38,685 bases of DNA from Clostridia bacterium. Lineage in GTDB: Bacteria > Bacillota > Clostridia > Oscillospirales > Acutalibacteraceae. Shown piece after piece: positions 16,568 through 26,005 of the stretch. Positions within the stretch are counted from its first letter, which is position 1. The number at the start of each line of letters is the position of its first letter. The stretch spans positions 1 to 38,685 of the forward strand of contig JAGBFF010000010.1 of NCBI GenBank assembly GCA_017936615.1, read 5' to 3'. A program made the position numbers and the translations under genes. The notes below the pieces were generated by a model. The model saw nothing but the letters and a program-made list of their open reading frames with translations. It was not told the origin of the DNA and ran no database searches.

Positions 16568-17503
16568 GTGGCAATGAATCTCTTTTTTGAACTAAATGAG
16601 ATCCAAAAGATATTCAAGGATATTTACCTCATCACAGGTCACCAGTGCGCGCTGTTCGACCCCGAATATCACGTGTTGCTCCGTTATCCCACACAAGCCA
16701 ACCCCTTTTGTCAACACATTCAATCCACCGCAGTGGGGAAATCGAAGTGCGAGGCGTGCGATATGTACGGCTTCCGTCATGCCAAGATGACGGGAAAGTT
16801 GTGCGTATATCAATGCCACGCGGGACTCATTGAGGTGTGCGTGCCGATCAAATCGGGGCAGCGCAACGACGAGATTCTCGGTTATGTGGTGCTGGGACAT
16901 TTGCTCGATGATCAGACCTCCCTCGGCTCGCAGTGGAACACAGTATATGAGAACTGCCGTCACTTCATCCGCGATATGTCGGCGCTGAATCATCAATTTT
17001 TTCAGCTGATTCCCACTTCGCGCTCCTGCATTTCTGCGATGTGCGATATTTTGCAGATCTGCATCGAGCACCTGCTGTTGCAGAAGCTGATCCAGCGTAA
17101 CCGCGACGACCTGTGGCAGCGCGCGCAGACATATATCGATGAAAACCTGCGCGAAAAGCTGTTGGTTTCGGATATTGCACGGGAGCTGTCGGTCAGCGTG
17201 TCCACGCTCAACCGCTGTGCGGAGAAAAACGTTGGTATGGCAATCGGTAAGTTTATTTTGCAGAAACGTATCGTACTGGCGTGTAAGTACCTGAAGGACC
17301 CGAAATACAACATATCGGAGATAGCCGGCAACTGCGGTATCTCGGATTACAACTACTTTTCGCGCGTGTTCAAGCTCAAGACCGGTATGACGCCGCGTGA
17401 GTATCGCGCTGTGTTTTTGCGGAGTGGCAACGTACCGGAGCTACCCGATCCCGACAAATTGACTCTGTCTGCGGTCAACCTGACCGGTGGTGAGCAGATA
17501 TAA
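16568..17503 (+). CDS. AraC-family regulator with N-terminal PocR sensor domain
   Basis: This 311-residue protein starts at GTG (an in-frame ATG at 16574 is the alternative). Residues ~8-165 form a PocR domain with its Cys cluster (C48, C61, C64, C79, C83; KCEAC and YQCHAGLIEVCVPI). This domain senses small hydrocarbons or other ligands. Residues ~190-290 carry the AraC helix-turn-helix pair, including ISEIAGNCGISDYNYFSRVF and MTPREYR. It is divergent from the ASRT/M24/TIM-barrel cluster and presumably controls it through the nested dyad at 16468-16503. A palindromic terminator follows the stop. Confidence 0.9.
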   Translation: MAMNLFFELNEIQKIFKDIYLITGHQCALFDPEYHVLLRYPTQANPFCQHIQSTAVGKSKCEACDMYGFRHAKMTGKLCVYQCHAGLIEVCVPIKSGQRNDEILGYVVLGHLLDDQTSLGSQWNTVYENCRHFIRDMSALNHQFFQLIPTSRSCISAMCDILQICIEHLLLQKLIQRNRDDLWQRAQTYIDENLREKLLVSDIARELSVSVSTLNRCAEKNVGMAIGKFILQKRIVLACKYLKDPKYNISEIAGNCGISDYNYFSRVFKLKTGMTPREYRAVFLRSGNVPELPDPDKLTLSAVNLTGGEQI

Positions 17504-17504
17504 C

Positions 17505-17531
17505 AAAGCAGGCGCCGCGGCGCCTGCTTTT
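17505..17531 (+). terminator. Palindromic terminator, copy 1
   Basis: A 12-bp stem (AAAGCAGGCGCC, loop GC) is followed by T. It lies between convergent genes. Essentially the same sequence recurs at 23186-23213. Confidence 0.85.
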
Positions 17532-17556
17532 GTCGTTAGAACTGCAGTTTGCGAGT

Positions 17557-19491
17557 TCAACCTTTCCAAACCGGGATGGTCTGCTTGCCCGCTTTCAAAG
17601 AAGCGAAGGGGCCGGGGATCAGCCGGTCGGTGTGTTGGTCACCGAGGAAGTCTTTACTGAAATCCAGGTCACTACCGTCCGGCGCTTCAAAGGCTTGCGC
17701 CGCGATTCGCGGCTCGCCCAACCTTTTTGTGGTGACTGCTTTACACGTTGCGGTGTTCAACGTCTCCGGAATATCCAGGGTCAGTGTCCACACACCGTCG
17801 CTTTCCGTAACCGCCGCGCTGATGCTGCCCGCCATGATGGCTGACTTTTCGTACACAGAGGGTGTGGCAAAGCCGGCGTAGGCATTATCCTCTATCCAAA
17901 CCGGTTGAGGAATCTGAGCGTAGGCATTCGGTCCACTGCCATGGATTGCAGCGATACGTGCAGCATAATCGTCCGGCTCTGTAAAGCGGTCGCAGTGCTT
18001 TGTAAACTGTTCCAGATTTTCACCGCCATCCTCCCAAAGTCCCGCAAAAATATTGTTATAATACCGGTCGTCACCGCCGTATATTTCGCAGTACCCTGCC
18101 ACTGCCGTGGAATGAGGAAAATGATACGGCGTGGCGCGCTCGAGAATGGTTCTGTTGCGAATCTTGCCGCAGAAGAGATTGTGTACGAGCGCACCGCCCT
18201 GCGACCAGTTATCAAAGGCATATTGCGACATAAACACATTGTGATCAATGAGATACGGGCCGTGGCTGACCTCTACCATGATATCGCGGTCGTTGGCATA
18301 ATACAGATTGGCGGTTATGCGGCAACCCTGTGTTTGCCAATCGAACCAGGAGCCAAGGGTGCAGTTGTGGATGTTGTTTTCAGCGACGAGTGTGTCAATG
18401 GCACCGTGAAATTTAATTCCCGCCATTTCGTGACCCCAAAACTCGTGTTTTACACCGATATTATAAATGTGATTATGCTCGATCCGACTGAAAATGCAGC
18501 CCAGGTGCCCCACAATGCCGTTTTGTCCGCAATCATGGATCTCGTTGTTGCGCACGATGTGTGAGCCGACAGAATCGCGACTCCATCCTTTTTGTGCCGC
18601 TGAGAAAACGGCTTCCAGCTGGTAGCGGTGGCCGGATTTGCGGTGGAAGCGGGAGTGCAAATTATGTCCCGTAGATTCTTCCTTTCCCAAACTGAGTGCA
18701 CTGCACTTTGCATCGTGCAGATCGTTGTTTTCAATGATCCAGCCTTTGCTCCAGTGAGGTCCGACCATACCGATCTGATGAGAGGTGGGTGGCGTCCACG
18801 GGCACGCAGCCTGCGCTATCTCAAAACCGCGTAGTGTAATATAGTTGACACCTGTGGCTTTGGGGTAAAAACAGCAGGGGCGCACGTTGATCTCGATGAG
18901 CTGTGCATTTGGGTCATAGTCTTGGAAATTGCAGAACACGGTGGTGGTATTCTCTGTGACAACGGCGTACCATTTGTAAACGGTCTGCTCGGGATGCAGG
19001 ATCAACTCATCCTCTACCCGCCAGCTGTTTTGACAGCAGGTGATCCGCGGGGTGCCGTCATACAGATCCTCCATCGACTTCGCCTCAAACAGGGAGACAC
19101 CGTTCATATACACGTCACCGAGGTGAACGCGATAGTTCGCAGGAGCTTCCAGCCAGTCACCCTCCACCTCCAGTGCAAAGGGATTCCAATCGCCGAACAT
19201 AGCGTTTTGGAGCTCCTTTTTCCATACGGAGCCCTCCACCCGTTGCCAATCGGTAATGATTTCCGATCCCTTGATTACAGGGCGTTCCCCTTCTACTGCC
19301 TCATATACGATGCGATTGCTGTCACTTGTGCCGCCGTTTTGAGGATCTACCCACTCGCGGTAGATACCGCCAAAAACCTTGATGGCATCGCCTGCCACGG
19401 CGACCTTTGCCGCGTGATTGATGGTTTGAAAAGGCGATGAAAAGGAGCCGTCCGCTGTATCGCTGCCGTGGACAGAAACGTAATAGATCAT
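17557..19491 (-). CDS. GH120 beta-xylosidase
   Basis: This 644-residue right-handed beta-helix protein closely follows the characterised GH120 XylC of Thermoanaerobacterium (about 638 residues). Shared stretches include [47 protein letters not shown] and [14 protein letters not shown]. The XylC catalytic pair (Asp382 nucleophile, Glu405 acid/base) aligns with Asp384 (FDWQTQG) and Glu407 (VEVSHG). It releases xylose from xylo-oligosaccharides. There is no signal peptide, so it is intracellular. Its ATG overlaps the xylA stop by four bases (ATGA), tying hydrolysis to xylose isomerisation in one transcript. Confidence 0.95.
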   Translation of the reverse strand: MIYYVSVHGSDTADGSFSSPFQTINHAAKVAVAGDAIKVFGGIYREWVDPQNGGTSDSNRIVYEAVEGERPVIKGSEIITDWQRVEGSVWKKELQNAMFGDWNPFALEVEGDWLEAPANYRVHLGDVYMNGVSLFEAKSMEDLYDGTPRITCCQNSWRVEDELILHPEQTVYKWYAVVTENTTTVFCNFQDYDPNAQLIEINVRPCCFYPKATGVNYITLRGFEIAQAACPWTPPTSHQIGMVGPHWSKGWIIENNDLHDAKCSALSLGKEESTGHNLHSRFHRKSGHRYQLEAVFSAAQKGWSRDSVGSHIVRNNEIHDCGQNGIVGHLGCIFSRIEHNHIYNIGVKHEFWGHEMAGIKFHGAIDTLVAENNIHNCTLGSWFDWQTQGCRITANLYYANDRDIMVEVSHGPYLIDHNVFMSQYAFDNWSQGGALVHNLFCGKIRNRTILERATPYHFPHSTAVAGYCEIYGGDDRYYNNIFAGLWEDGGENLEQFTKHCDRFTEPDDYAARIAAIHGSGPNAYAQIPQPVWIEDNAYAGFATPSVYEKSAIMAGSISAAVTESDGVWTLTLDIPETLNTATCKAVTTKRLGEPRIAAQAFEAPDGSDLDFSKDFLGDQHTDRLIPGPFASLKAGKQTIPVWKG

Positions 19492-20822
19492 CGAGATCCC
19501 TCCAATTCGCCAAACATAATTTGATTTACCACACTCTGCAAATATTCCTGTCTGCCGCCTGCGGGAAGTGCGGGTGCGCCCATATCTTCGGCGATCTGTG
19601 CGAGCTCAGTCAAGGACGTATTCCCTTGGGCAATCTTTTTGCCGATGCCTGTTTTGAAGGAAGCGTAGCGCTCCTCTACAAACGCATCGATCCTGCCATC
19701 CTCGATGATCTGCGCCGCCTTGATCAAACCGAGCGCGAAGGTATCCATACCGAGTATGAATGCGTGGAACATATCTTCGATCGTGTAACTGGGACGGCGC
19801 GTTTTGGAGTCGAAATTAAAGCCGCCCGTGAGTCCACCCGCTTTCAGCACTTCATACATACACATAGTGGCTTCGTACACATTGGACGGAAATTCATCGG
19901 TATCCCAGCCAAGCAGCAGATCGCCCTGGTTGGCGTCGATAGAGCCCAGCATACCGTTCATCGCCGAAACGCGCAGCTCGTGCTGGAAGGTGTGCCCTGC
20001 CAGCGTCGCGTGATTTGCCTCAATATTCATTTTAAAATCCTTATCCAATCCGTACTGACGCAAGAAACCGATGGCGGTTGCGGCATCAAAATCGTATTGG
20101 TGTTTCATCGGCTCCTTCGGCTTGGGCTCGATGTAAAAATCACCCGTGAAGCCGATGGAACGGCCATAGTCCACCGCCATATGCATCAGTCTGGCGATGT
20201 TTTCCTGCTCAAACTTCATATCGGTGTTCAGCAGCGTTTCGTAGCCCTCTCGGCCACCCCAGAACACATACCCCTTGCCGCCGAGTTTCACTGTCAGATC
20301 GAGCGCTTTTTTGACCTGCGCCGCTGCAAAGCAGAAAACATCAGCCGAGTTTGTGCTGCCTGCACCGTTCATAAAACGCGGATTGGAGAACATATTAGCT
20401 GTACCCCACAGACATTTAATACCGGTCTCGTTCATTTTTTCAAGAATATAATCGGTGATCTCGTCCAGACGTCGGTTCGTTTCCCGGATGTTGTCTGCCT
20501 CGGGAATTAAATCCACGTCGTGGAAACAAAAATACGCTATACCAAGCTTCTGCATAAACTCAAAGCCGGCATCCACCTTGGCCTTTGCGTGCAGCATCGT
20601 GCCCTTGTCGGCGCCAAAGGATTTATCGGCAGTATCCCTGCCGAACATATCGGTACCTGCGGCACAAAGAGTGTGCCACCACGCCATCGCAAACGGCAAA
20701 TGCTCGCGCATGGGTTTCCCCAGTATTACGCGGTCGGCATCGTAGTATTTGAATGAAAACGGATTTTTGTTGTCGCAGCCTTCGTACCGGATACTCGGAA
20801 TGTTGGGAAAGATCTCGTTCAT
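19488..20822 (-). CDS. xylA: Xylose isomerase
   Basis: This 444-residue class II xylose isomerase converts D-xylose to D-xylulose with two divalent metals. Visible landmarks are the catalytic FHDVDL (His101, Asp104), WGGREGYET, the metal-site [18 protein letters not shown] and WDTDEFP, plus the N-terminal PSIRYEG typical of class II. Length and motifs are normal. It lies between xylB (10 bases upstream) and the GH120 gene (ATGA overlap). Confidence 0.98.
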   Translation of the reverse strand: MNEIFPNIPSIRYEGCDNKNPFSFKYYDADRVILGKPMREHLPFAMAWWHTLCAAGTDMFGRDTADKSFGADKGTMLHAKAKVDAGFEFMQKLGIAYFCFHDVDLIPEADNIRETNRRLDEITDYILEKMNETGIKCLWGTANMFSNPRFMNGAGSTNSADVFCFAAAQVKKALDLTVKLGGKGYVFWGGREGYETLLNTDMKFEQENIARLMHMAVDYGRSIGFTGDFYIEPKPKEPMKHQYDFDAATAIGFLRQYGLDKDFKMNIEANHATLAGHTFQHELRVSAMNGMLGSIDANQGDLLLGWDTDEFPSNVYEATMCMYEVLKAGGLTGGFNFDSKTRRPSYTIEDMFHAFILGMDTFALGLIKAAQIIEDGRIDAFVEERYASFKTGIGKKIAQGNTSLTELAQIAEDMGAPALPAGGRQEYLQSVVNQIMFGELEGSR

Positions 20823-20832
20823 TTTCGTTACC

Positions 20833-22311
20833 TCACTTTATCGTTTTAAAAAGATGCTTTAGTGTCGGATAAATGTTTTTGAATTTACCGTACTGTGCTT
20901 CGTAGCGCGCCGCGATCTCGTCATCGGGAGTTATGGTTTTTTTGAGTTTGACAAAGGCGTTCACACTATCCTTGACATCGGCAAACTCACCGCATCCGAC
21001 CATCGTCAGCATGGCCGCGCCATAGCCCGGTCCCTGTTCCGTTTGCAGCAGGGTGATATCCACGTTCAGTACGTTGCATAGGATCGTTTGCCAGAGTGCC
21101 GATTTCGCGCCGCCGCCGCACAAACTGCTGCAGGTGATGTTGATGCCCTGATCCTTGGCGATCTCGAAATTATCGCGTATCGCAAACGCCACGCCCTCCA
21201 GCACTGCCAGAAGCATATCCTTGCGTTTGGTATCCATGCGCATACCGATAAAGGTCGCTCTGGCATCGGTATCGTTGATCGGACTGCGCTCACCCATAAG
21301 ATAGGGCAGGAAAAACACCGTGTTTCTGCCAAGGTCGTCATCCGTTATGGCCGATTCTTCGGCCTTATAATCCTCTGTTTCTAAAATATCCTCGCAAAAC
21401 CACTTGTTGCACGATGCCGCTGAGAGGATACACGCCATCAGATGATATCCGCCACTTGCGTGGCAAAATGAGTGCAATGCGTTATAGTTATCCACTGCAA
21501 ATTCATTGGATGAAATAAATACTGTACCTGATGTTCCGAGGGAGATGTTGCACCGCCCGTTGGAGACCGTGCCTGTGCCGATCGCTGCGGCGGCGTTATC
21601 ACCCGCGCCTGCAACCACGGTGACGTTCGGCGAAAGCCCCAACACATCAGCAACATCCGGTTGTAGATGACCGACAGGCGCATAGCTTTCAAACAAGCGT
21701 GGCAGTTGCGTTTCCGAAACCGAACAAATGCGAAGCATCTCTTTTGACCAACACTTGTTTTTCACATCCAGCAGCAGCATACCCGAGGCATCGGAATAAT
21801 CGGTGCAGTGCACCCCCGTTAGCTTGTAGTTGATGTAGTCCTTGGGGAGCATAATTTTGCTGATTTTTTCAAAGTGCTGCGGCTCGTTATTTTTGAGCCA
21901 CAACAGCTTCGGCGCAGTAAAGCCTGCAAATGCGATGTTGGCGGTAAGCTCCGACAGCCTTTTTTTGCCGACAACCTCGTTGAGATACGCCGTTTCTTTT
22001 TCGGTTCGTCCGTCGTTCCACAAAATAGCGGGGCGTATGACGGTATCACCTTCATCCAGGATCACCAGCCCGTGCATCTGTCCACCTACGCCGATACCTT
22101 GGATTTGTGAGGCGTCTATCCCCTGCACCAACTGCCGTACGCCAGCAACAAAGGCCGCCCACCACTCCTCCGGGTTTTGTTCGCTCCATCCGGCTTGGGG
22201 GTACTGAACGGGATAGGACTTTGATACCGTTTTGACGATTTCGCCGCAACGATCAACCAAGAGTAGTTTTAACGCCGACGTTCCGAGATCGGCACCGATA
22301 ACATAGTTCAC
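20833..22311 (-). CDS. xylB: Xylulokinase
   Basis: This 492-residue FGGY-family kinase phosphorylates D-xylulose to xylulose 5-phosphate for the pentose phosphate pathway. It shows the N-terminal phosphate loop [34 protein letters not shown], the catalytic-region [24 protein letters not shown] and the C-terminal [10 protein letters not shown]. The GTG at 22311 with AAGGAGAG upstream was chosen; the frame running back to 22503 overlaps the promoter region and the divergent gene. It is first in the xylB-xylA-GH120 operon, whose minus-strand -10 (22339-22344) has no good -35, as expected for an activator-dependent promoter. Confidence 0.95.
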   Translation of the reverse strand: MNYVIGADLGTSALKLLLVDRCGEIVKTVSKSYPVQYPQAGWSEQNPEEWWAAFVAGVRQLVQGIDASQIQGIGVGGQMHGLVILDEGDTVIRPAILWNDGRTEKETAYLNEVVGKKRLSELTANIAFAGFTAPKLLWLKNNEPQHFEKISKIMLPKDYINYKLTGVHCTDYSDASGMLLLDVKNKCWSKEMLRICSVSETQLPRLFESYAPVGHLQPDVADVLGLSPNVTVVAGAGDNAAAAIGTGTVSNGRCNISLGTSGTVFISSNEFAVDNYNALHSFCHASGGYHLMACILSAASCNKWFCEDILETEDYKAEESAITDDDLGRNTVFFLPYLMGERSPINDTDARATFIGMRMDTKRKDMLLAVLEGVAFAIRDNFEIAKDQGINITCSSLCGGGAKSALWQTILCNVLNVDITLLQTEQGPGYGAAMLTMVGCGEFADVKDSVNAFVKLKKTITPDDEIAARYEAQYGKFKNIYPTLKHLFKTIK

Positions 22312-22352
22312 ACCATCTCTCCTTGTCGCTTTTTTACCAGTATACCGCATTA

Positions 22353-22406
22353 AATTTGACTTTTCTCGCAATATACTGTACAATATATAGACATAATTTG
22401 ACTTTT
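22353..22406. repeat. Direct repeat, AATTTGACTTTT twice, in the xylB/AraC intergenic region
   Basis: Identical 12-mers lie at 22353-22364 and 22395-22406, 42 bases (four helical turns) apart. The first covers the -35 box of the AraC promoter and the -35 region of xylB. The layout is typical of AraC-family operator half-sites. Confidence 0.55.
22356..22384 (+). promoter_or_regulatory. Promoter of the xyl-linked AraC gene
   Basis: TTGACT (22356-22361), 17 bases and TACAAT (22379-22384), 33 bases before the start codon. Confidence 0.75.
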
Positions 22407-22416
22407 GGAGATAGGT

Positions 22417-23181
22417 ATGTTTTATCAATTCAATCATTTGGGTTCGCCGGATTATATGAAAATCGAAAAAGGAACGGATTTCAGTTTCCCGACGCATCTG
22501 CATCAGTGCTTTGAGATCATCATTCTTCTGTCAGGAGAAATGGAAGTGACCGTTGATGACAAGCGCTTTGTGCTGAAAGAAAAGCAGGCGGTCCTGATAT
22601 TCCCCAATCAGATGCATTCCCTGTACTCCACGCAAAGCGAACACGTTCTTGGTATTTTTTCACCCCGCTTGGTGCAAGCGTACGCTACCAAGATATATAA
22701 CAAGCTTCCGAAAAGCAACCTGTTTCAGCCGGACGAATATTTTGTAACGGCGCTGGAGCGGTTGGATAAATCCTCGACCTCTACCGAGAAAAAAGGTGTG
22801 TTATATTCGCTGTGTGCACAGTTCGACAACACAGCCGAGTATCGCAAAAGACAAACCAACAGCGAAACGTTGTTACACAAGATCTTTTCGTTTGTGGAGG
22901 AGCACTTCAATACCGATTGCTCGTTGCTAAAGCTGTCGGAGAACACCGGATACGATTATTCCTATCTTTCGCGCCATTTTAAGAAGAACATCGGCATGCC
23001 GTTCAATGCGTATGTTACGCACTATCGTTTGAGCCACGCGTGCTATCTTATGGACAATACCACGCTGCCGATCATTCGGTGCGCCTACGACAGTGGGTTC
23101 ACATCGCTTCGCAGTTTTAATCGCAGTTTCAAAGAAAACCTAAAGATTACACCGACACAGTACCGAAAAACAAGCGTATAG
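22417..23181 (+). CDS. AraC-family regulator of the xylose/xylo-oligosaccharide operon
   Basis: This 254-residue protein has an N-terminal cupin-like domain (FPTHLHQCFEIIILLSGEME, ~26-45; FVLKEKQAVLIFPNQMHSL) and a C-terminal AraC DNA-binding domain (~155-254). The latter includes YSYLSRHFKKNIGMPFNAYV and IIRCAYDSGFTSLRSFNRSF. Its placement head-to-head with xylB suggests a sugar-responsive activator replacing the usual XylR repressor, which is absent here. The ATG at 22417 has GGAG 9 bases upstream; a TTG at 22405 is in frame but less likely. Confidence 0.9.
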   Translation: MFYQFNHLGSPDYMKIEKGTDFSFPTHLHQCFEIIILLSGEMEVTVDDKRFVLKEKQAVLIFPNQMHSLYSTQSEHVLGIFSPRLVQAYATKIYNKLPKSNLFQPDEYFVTALERLDKSSTSTEKKGVLYSLCAQFDNTAEYRKRQTNSETLLHKIFSFVEEHFNTDCSLLKLSENTGYDYSYLSRHFKKNIGMPFNAYVTHYRLSHACYLMDNTTLPIIRCAYDSGFTSLRSFNRSFKENLKITPTQYRKTSV

Positions 23182-23185
23182 CAAC

Positions 23186-23213
23186 AAAAGCAGGCGCCGC
23201 GGCGCCTGCTTTT
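23186..23213 (+). terminator. Palindromic terminator, copy 2
   Basis: A 13-bp stem AAAAGCAGGCGCC with loop GC lies between two convergent AraC genes. The core is identical to the terminator at 17505-17531. Confidence 0.85.
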
Positions 23214-23217
23214 GGTA

Positions 23218-24042
23218 TTAGGTTCGATTTTGCTTGCGGAATTGTAGAGGGGAGCACCCCATGTGCTCGTGAAACTGGCGGACGAAGTAGTTGACACCGG
23301 TGAAGCCGACCTGCCGTGCGATCGTGCTGATCGGCAGATCGCTCTGCTGCAGCAGGCGACAGGAACGGCTCAGGCGGACGGCGTTGATGTATTCCAGAAC
23401 GGTGGTGCCTGTCGCCGTCTTGAAATAGCGACAGAAATACGACAGCGAAAAACCGAAGACATCTGCTAGTTGATGGGTGGATAGTTTGTCGGCGTAGTTC
23501 TGATGAATATAGCGCATAATTTCACCGATAAGCGCATCGGGTTCGGTGGGATGGGTGACTGCCGCGCGGTGGCGACGCAATGCGTGGCTGAAAATGAGAA
23601 GCAGGTGCGCGCGGATGGACAACTCTCGACCGATCTCGTTGCTGTGAAATTCGTTGACGATGATCTCGATCAGGGACAGGATGGTCTTGTCGATGAGGTG
23701 GTTGCTGATTGGCGGCAGTGAAGCGACGGAGCCGTCCTGTAGCGTGTCATACCACAGGCTGGGCTCCATGATCAGGCAGCGGTACACCACGCCATCCTCA
23801 CCGGCATAGCCGAGGTGAGATTCGTATGGGTTGACGAATAGCACCTCGCCCGCCGTGACGACTTGCAGCGTATCGGCACAAACGACGCGCATACTGCCCT
23901 CGGTGACCGCTAAGATCTCGATCTGTTGATGCCAGTGCGCCGGAAAAAGGCGCTCGTGGGGAGCAACGGAGTAGGTTGTTACCGTCAGGGGAAGGGACCG
24001 CTCCGAAAGAGAAAAATATTCGTGTACCGAGGGTTCGCTCAT
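23218..24042 (-). CDS. AraC-family regulator, divergent from the lipoprotein GH16
   Basis: This 274-residue protein has an N-terminal cupin-like sensor (FPAHWHQQIEILAVTEGSMR; VVTAGEVLFVNPYESH) and a C-terminal AraC domain with LADVFGFSLSYFCRYFK and IARQVGFTGVNYFVRQFHEH. The ATG at 24042 is preceded by GGAGGTGG; an in-frame ATG at 24072 has none. It is read from a consensus promoter and lies head-to-head with the GH16 lipoprotein remnant at 24236, its likely target. Confidence 0.9.
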   Translation of the reverse strand: MSEPSVHEYFSLSERSLPLTVTTYSVAPHERLFPAHWHQQIEILAVTEGSMRVVCADTLQVVTAGEVLFVNPYESHLGYAGEDGVVYRCLIMEPSLWYDTLQDGSVASLPPISNHLIDKTILSLIEIIVNEFHSNEIGRELSIRAHLLLIFSHALRRHRAAVTHPTEPDALIGEIMRYIHQNYADKLSTHQLADVFGFSLSYFCRYFKTATGTTVLEYINAVRLSRSCRLLQQSDLPISTIARQVGFTGVNYFVRQFHEHMGCSPLQFRKQNRT

Positions 24043-24110
24043 AGTGCCACCTCCGTCAAGATGCTGCCACAAAGTGTGGTTGAATGCAGAAAATTGTCAT
24101 TCTTTTGCCT

Positions 24111-24139
24111 ATTATAGCGTTGCGATGGAGGGTTGTCAA
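24111..24139 (-). promoter_or_regulatory. Consensus promoter of the AraC gene ending at 23218
   Basis: On the minus strand there is a perfect TTGACA (24134-24139), 17 bases and a perfect TATAAT (24111-24116). Confidence 0.85.
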
Positions 24140-24168
24140 TTGAAAACCGAGGTTTTTGAGTAAAGGGA

Positions 24169-24197
24169 TTGCAAACGAACGGTAAATTTGGTATACT
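24169..24197 (+). promoter_or_regulatory. Promoter of the GH16 lipoprotein locus
   Basis: TTGCAA (24169-24174), 17 bases and TATACT (24192-24197), 38 bases before the start codon at 24236. Confidence 0.7.
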
Positions 24198-24235
24198 GTG
24201 GATACAACATCGGTTATACGAATGGAGGAACTGAA

Positions 24236-24574
24236 ATGACCGTGCGGAAGACGTATCGCCGAATAGGTTCGGTGATTTTTGCTTTGGTGATCCTGTGCGT
24301 TTCGTTGGGCGGTTGTGCAAAACCGACAGGCGAAGCGGCGCAAACAACGGTCCCTTCTTCGGAGACGACGGCAAAGCCGACGGTGCCAACGGTAGCAACG
24401 CCGAGCGTTTCGCCGGAAGAAGCGGAGGAGGTTACTATCAGCATCAGTGAGCCACCCACACCCGGCAGCGGTCTGCCGCCGGTGACGGACAGTGCGATGC
24501 TCAATATCAAAGATACCAATCCCGCGCCGACCGGCCGCCTGAGATCCCTGCTGCGGCTAAAGATTTCGGTATGA
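24236..24574 (+). CDS. Lipoprotein leader and linker, N-terminal fragment of a frameshifted GH16 protein
   Basis: This 112-residue frame has a lipoprotein signal peptide (hydrophobic ~13-24, lipobox SLGGC with the Cys at ~25). A Thr/Pro/Glu-rich linker follows to about residue 98, then ten residues of nonsense-like sequence (GRLRSLLRL) before a TGA. The next gene's frame begins to resemble GH16 paralogues just where this one stops making sense. The two pieces therefore look like one lipoprotein broken by a one-base deletion between about 24525 and 24545, or a sequencing error. GGAGG precedes the ATG. If intact, it would place a GH16 domain on the outer face of the membrane. Confidence 0.75.
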   Translation: MTVRKTYRRIGSVIFALVILCVSLGGCAKPTGEAAQTTVPSSETTAKPTVPTVATPSVSPEEAEEVTISISEPPTPGSGLPPVTDSAMLNIKDTNPAPTGRLRSLLRLKISV

Positions 24575-25404
24575 CCAAGCTGGCGTTTGCCGATGAGTTT
24601 GAGTCGTACGACACCATTGATTTCAGCGGAGAGGGCAAGGCGGGCTATAACTGGTATGTTGACCGTCCGTACGGCGGCGTGACGCTGACGAAGGAAGAAA
24701 TCGTCATTGAGGACGGCGTGATGACCTTTGCGCCTAAAACGTGTCCCGCCTCCATCGGCTTGCCGACCTTCAGTGCGAAGGGCAAGACCGGCTATACGAT
24801 GAATTTCGGGTATGCCGAGGCGCGTATCCGCTTTTCGGTGGACGAGATCACGCTGCGTTCCGAAGGCCGCAACGGTTGGCCGGCATTTTGGGGTGTCAGC
24901 GTGGTGGATGTAGTCGGGGAGAAGTGGGATCGCGTTGGTGAGTTGGATATTCTTGAAGCGTACGAAGTGGATTCCGAAGACCCGCACTCCGATGTAATCT
25001 ATACCGGCACACTGCACGATCACGTCAAGCTGGAGAGCGGCAAGCAGCAGATCGCCACCAACCTGACCAACGCCACGGGTGCTTTGGGTCTTAAGGATTA
25101 TCTGGATAACGAGTGGCATACGTATGCTGCCTTGTGGACCGAAAACTACATTGCGTGGTATCTGGACGGTGAACTGATGCATTCGGTTCGGTTTTCCGAG
25201 AATGCGTATCCGGTGTACTACTACCGCGACATTGAGGAGCCGCTGATGTGGAACGAGGCCATGAACGCTGCTCTGCAGGGGCACACGTGGGTGGGCGCAC
25301 ACAGCATTATGAACGTCGATCATATGGTGTTGTTCCTGGGCGCTCACGAGACGTGGCCTATCGAGGTAGACTGGGTTCGTGTTTGGGAATACGAGGATCA
25401 GTAA
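24571..25404 (+). CDS. GH16 domain, C-terminal fragment of the frameshifted lipoprotein
   Basis: This 277-residue frame keeps a canonical GH16 active site: GELDILEAYE (E124, D126, E129), with NGWPAFWGV before it and VDWVRVWEYE at the end. The frame is open upstream of the ATG and reads EIPAAAKDFG directly before MTKLAFADEFE. This matches the head of the array paralogues (IEVPQLAKDHG before MTVLVFEDDFD), so the ATG is not the ancestral start. The TGA of the leader frame overlaps this ATG (ATGA), so reinitiation could still make a soluble domain. It is the only one of the seven paralogues with the textbook E-[IL]-D-I-x-E motif. Confidence 0.85.
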   Translation: MTKLAFADEFESYDTIDFSGEGKAGYNWYVDRPYGGVTLTKEEIVIEDGVMTFAPKTCPASIGLPTFSAKGKTGYTMNFGYAEARIRFSVDEITLRSEGRNGWPAFWGVSVVDVVGEKWDRVGELDILEAYEVDSEDPHSDVIYTGTLHDHVKLESGKQQIATNLTNATGALGLKDYLDNEWHTYAALWTENYIAWYLDGELMHSVRFSENAYPVYYYRDIEEPLMWNEAMNAALQGHTWVGAHSIMNVDHMVLFLGAHETWPIEVDWVRVWEYEDQ

Positions 25405-25413
25405 GAGCAGCGT

Positions 25414-26001
25414 ATGGATGGTTTGACCTTGTTTTTAACTGCCGTCGGCTTGTCGATGGATGCGTTTGCCGTGTCGATCGGCAATGGCATTTTACTGGGA
25501 CGGGCAACGCCGACGCAAACCTGCCGCGTGGCCGGTGCGTTTGGTATATTTCAGGGCTTGATGCCGATGATCGGATACTGGATCGCCGGGTTGTTTGCCG
25601 CCGAGATCGTGGCGATCGACCATTGGGTCGCATTTGGTCTGCTTGCCTTTATCGGCGGCAAAATGCTGTGGGAGGCCTTCCACGGGGAGGACGAAGCGGC
25701 AGATGGTGACCCTACGCGTTGGGGCACGTTGCTGATGATGGCAGTGGCGACCAGCATTGATGCGATGGCGGTCGGTGTGACGATGGCGCTGGGACGGACC
25801 GGTCTTTTGGTGCCGTGGTATGGTTATCTCGTTTGTTGCGGTGTGATCGCGACAGTCACCTTTGCGTTTTGTCTGCTCGGTGTGCAGTTAGGCTGCCGTA
25901 CCGGTAACCGCTACGGCAAGCGCGCGGAGATCGCCGGCGGTATCGTGCTGATCGGCATCGGATTGAAGATTTTGTATGAGCATTTGCTGTTAGGAGGATA
26001 A
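25414..26001 (+). CDS. mntP: Manganese efflux pump MntP
   Basis: This 195-residue membrane protein has six predicted helices in two repeated halves. The halves carry the conserved Asp motifs LSMDAFAVSIG (start) and TSIDAMAVGVTMA (middle), characteristic of MntP (DUF204). It exports Mn2+ to limit toxicity. It starts 9 bases after the GH16 fragment stop, so it may share that transcript. No Mn riboswitch is visible between them. Confidence 0.93.
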   Translation: MDGLTLFLTAVGLSMDAFAVSIGNGILLGRATPTQTCRVAGAFGIFQGLMPMIGYWIAGLFAAEIVAIDHWVAFGLLAFIGGKMLWEAFHGEDEAADGDPTRWGTLLMMAVATSIDAMAVGVTMALGRTGLLVPWYGYLVCCGVIATVTFAFCLLGVQLGCRTGNRYGKRAEIAGGIVLIGIGLKILYEHLLLGG

Positions 26002-26005
26002 TGCC

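Noticed and set aside
20833..22400. CcpA catabolite-repression (cre) site in the xyl operon region
   Set aside because: No convincing match to the cre consensus was found by eye upstream of xylB.
24525..24575. Programmed -1 ribosomal frameshift in the GH16 lipoprotein
   Set aside because: The shift direction fits, but no slippery heptamer or obvious downstream structure was seen; a one-base deletion or sequencing error is simpler.
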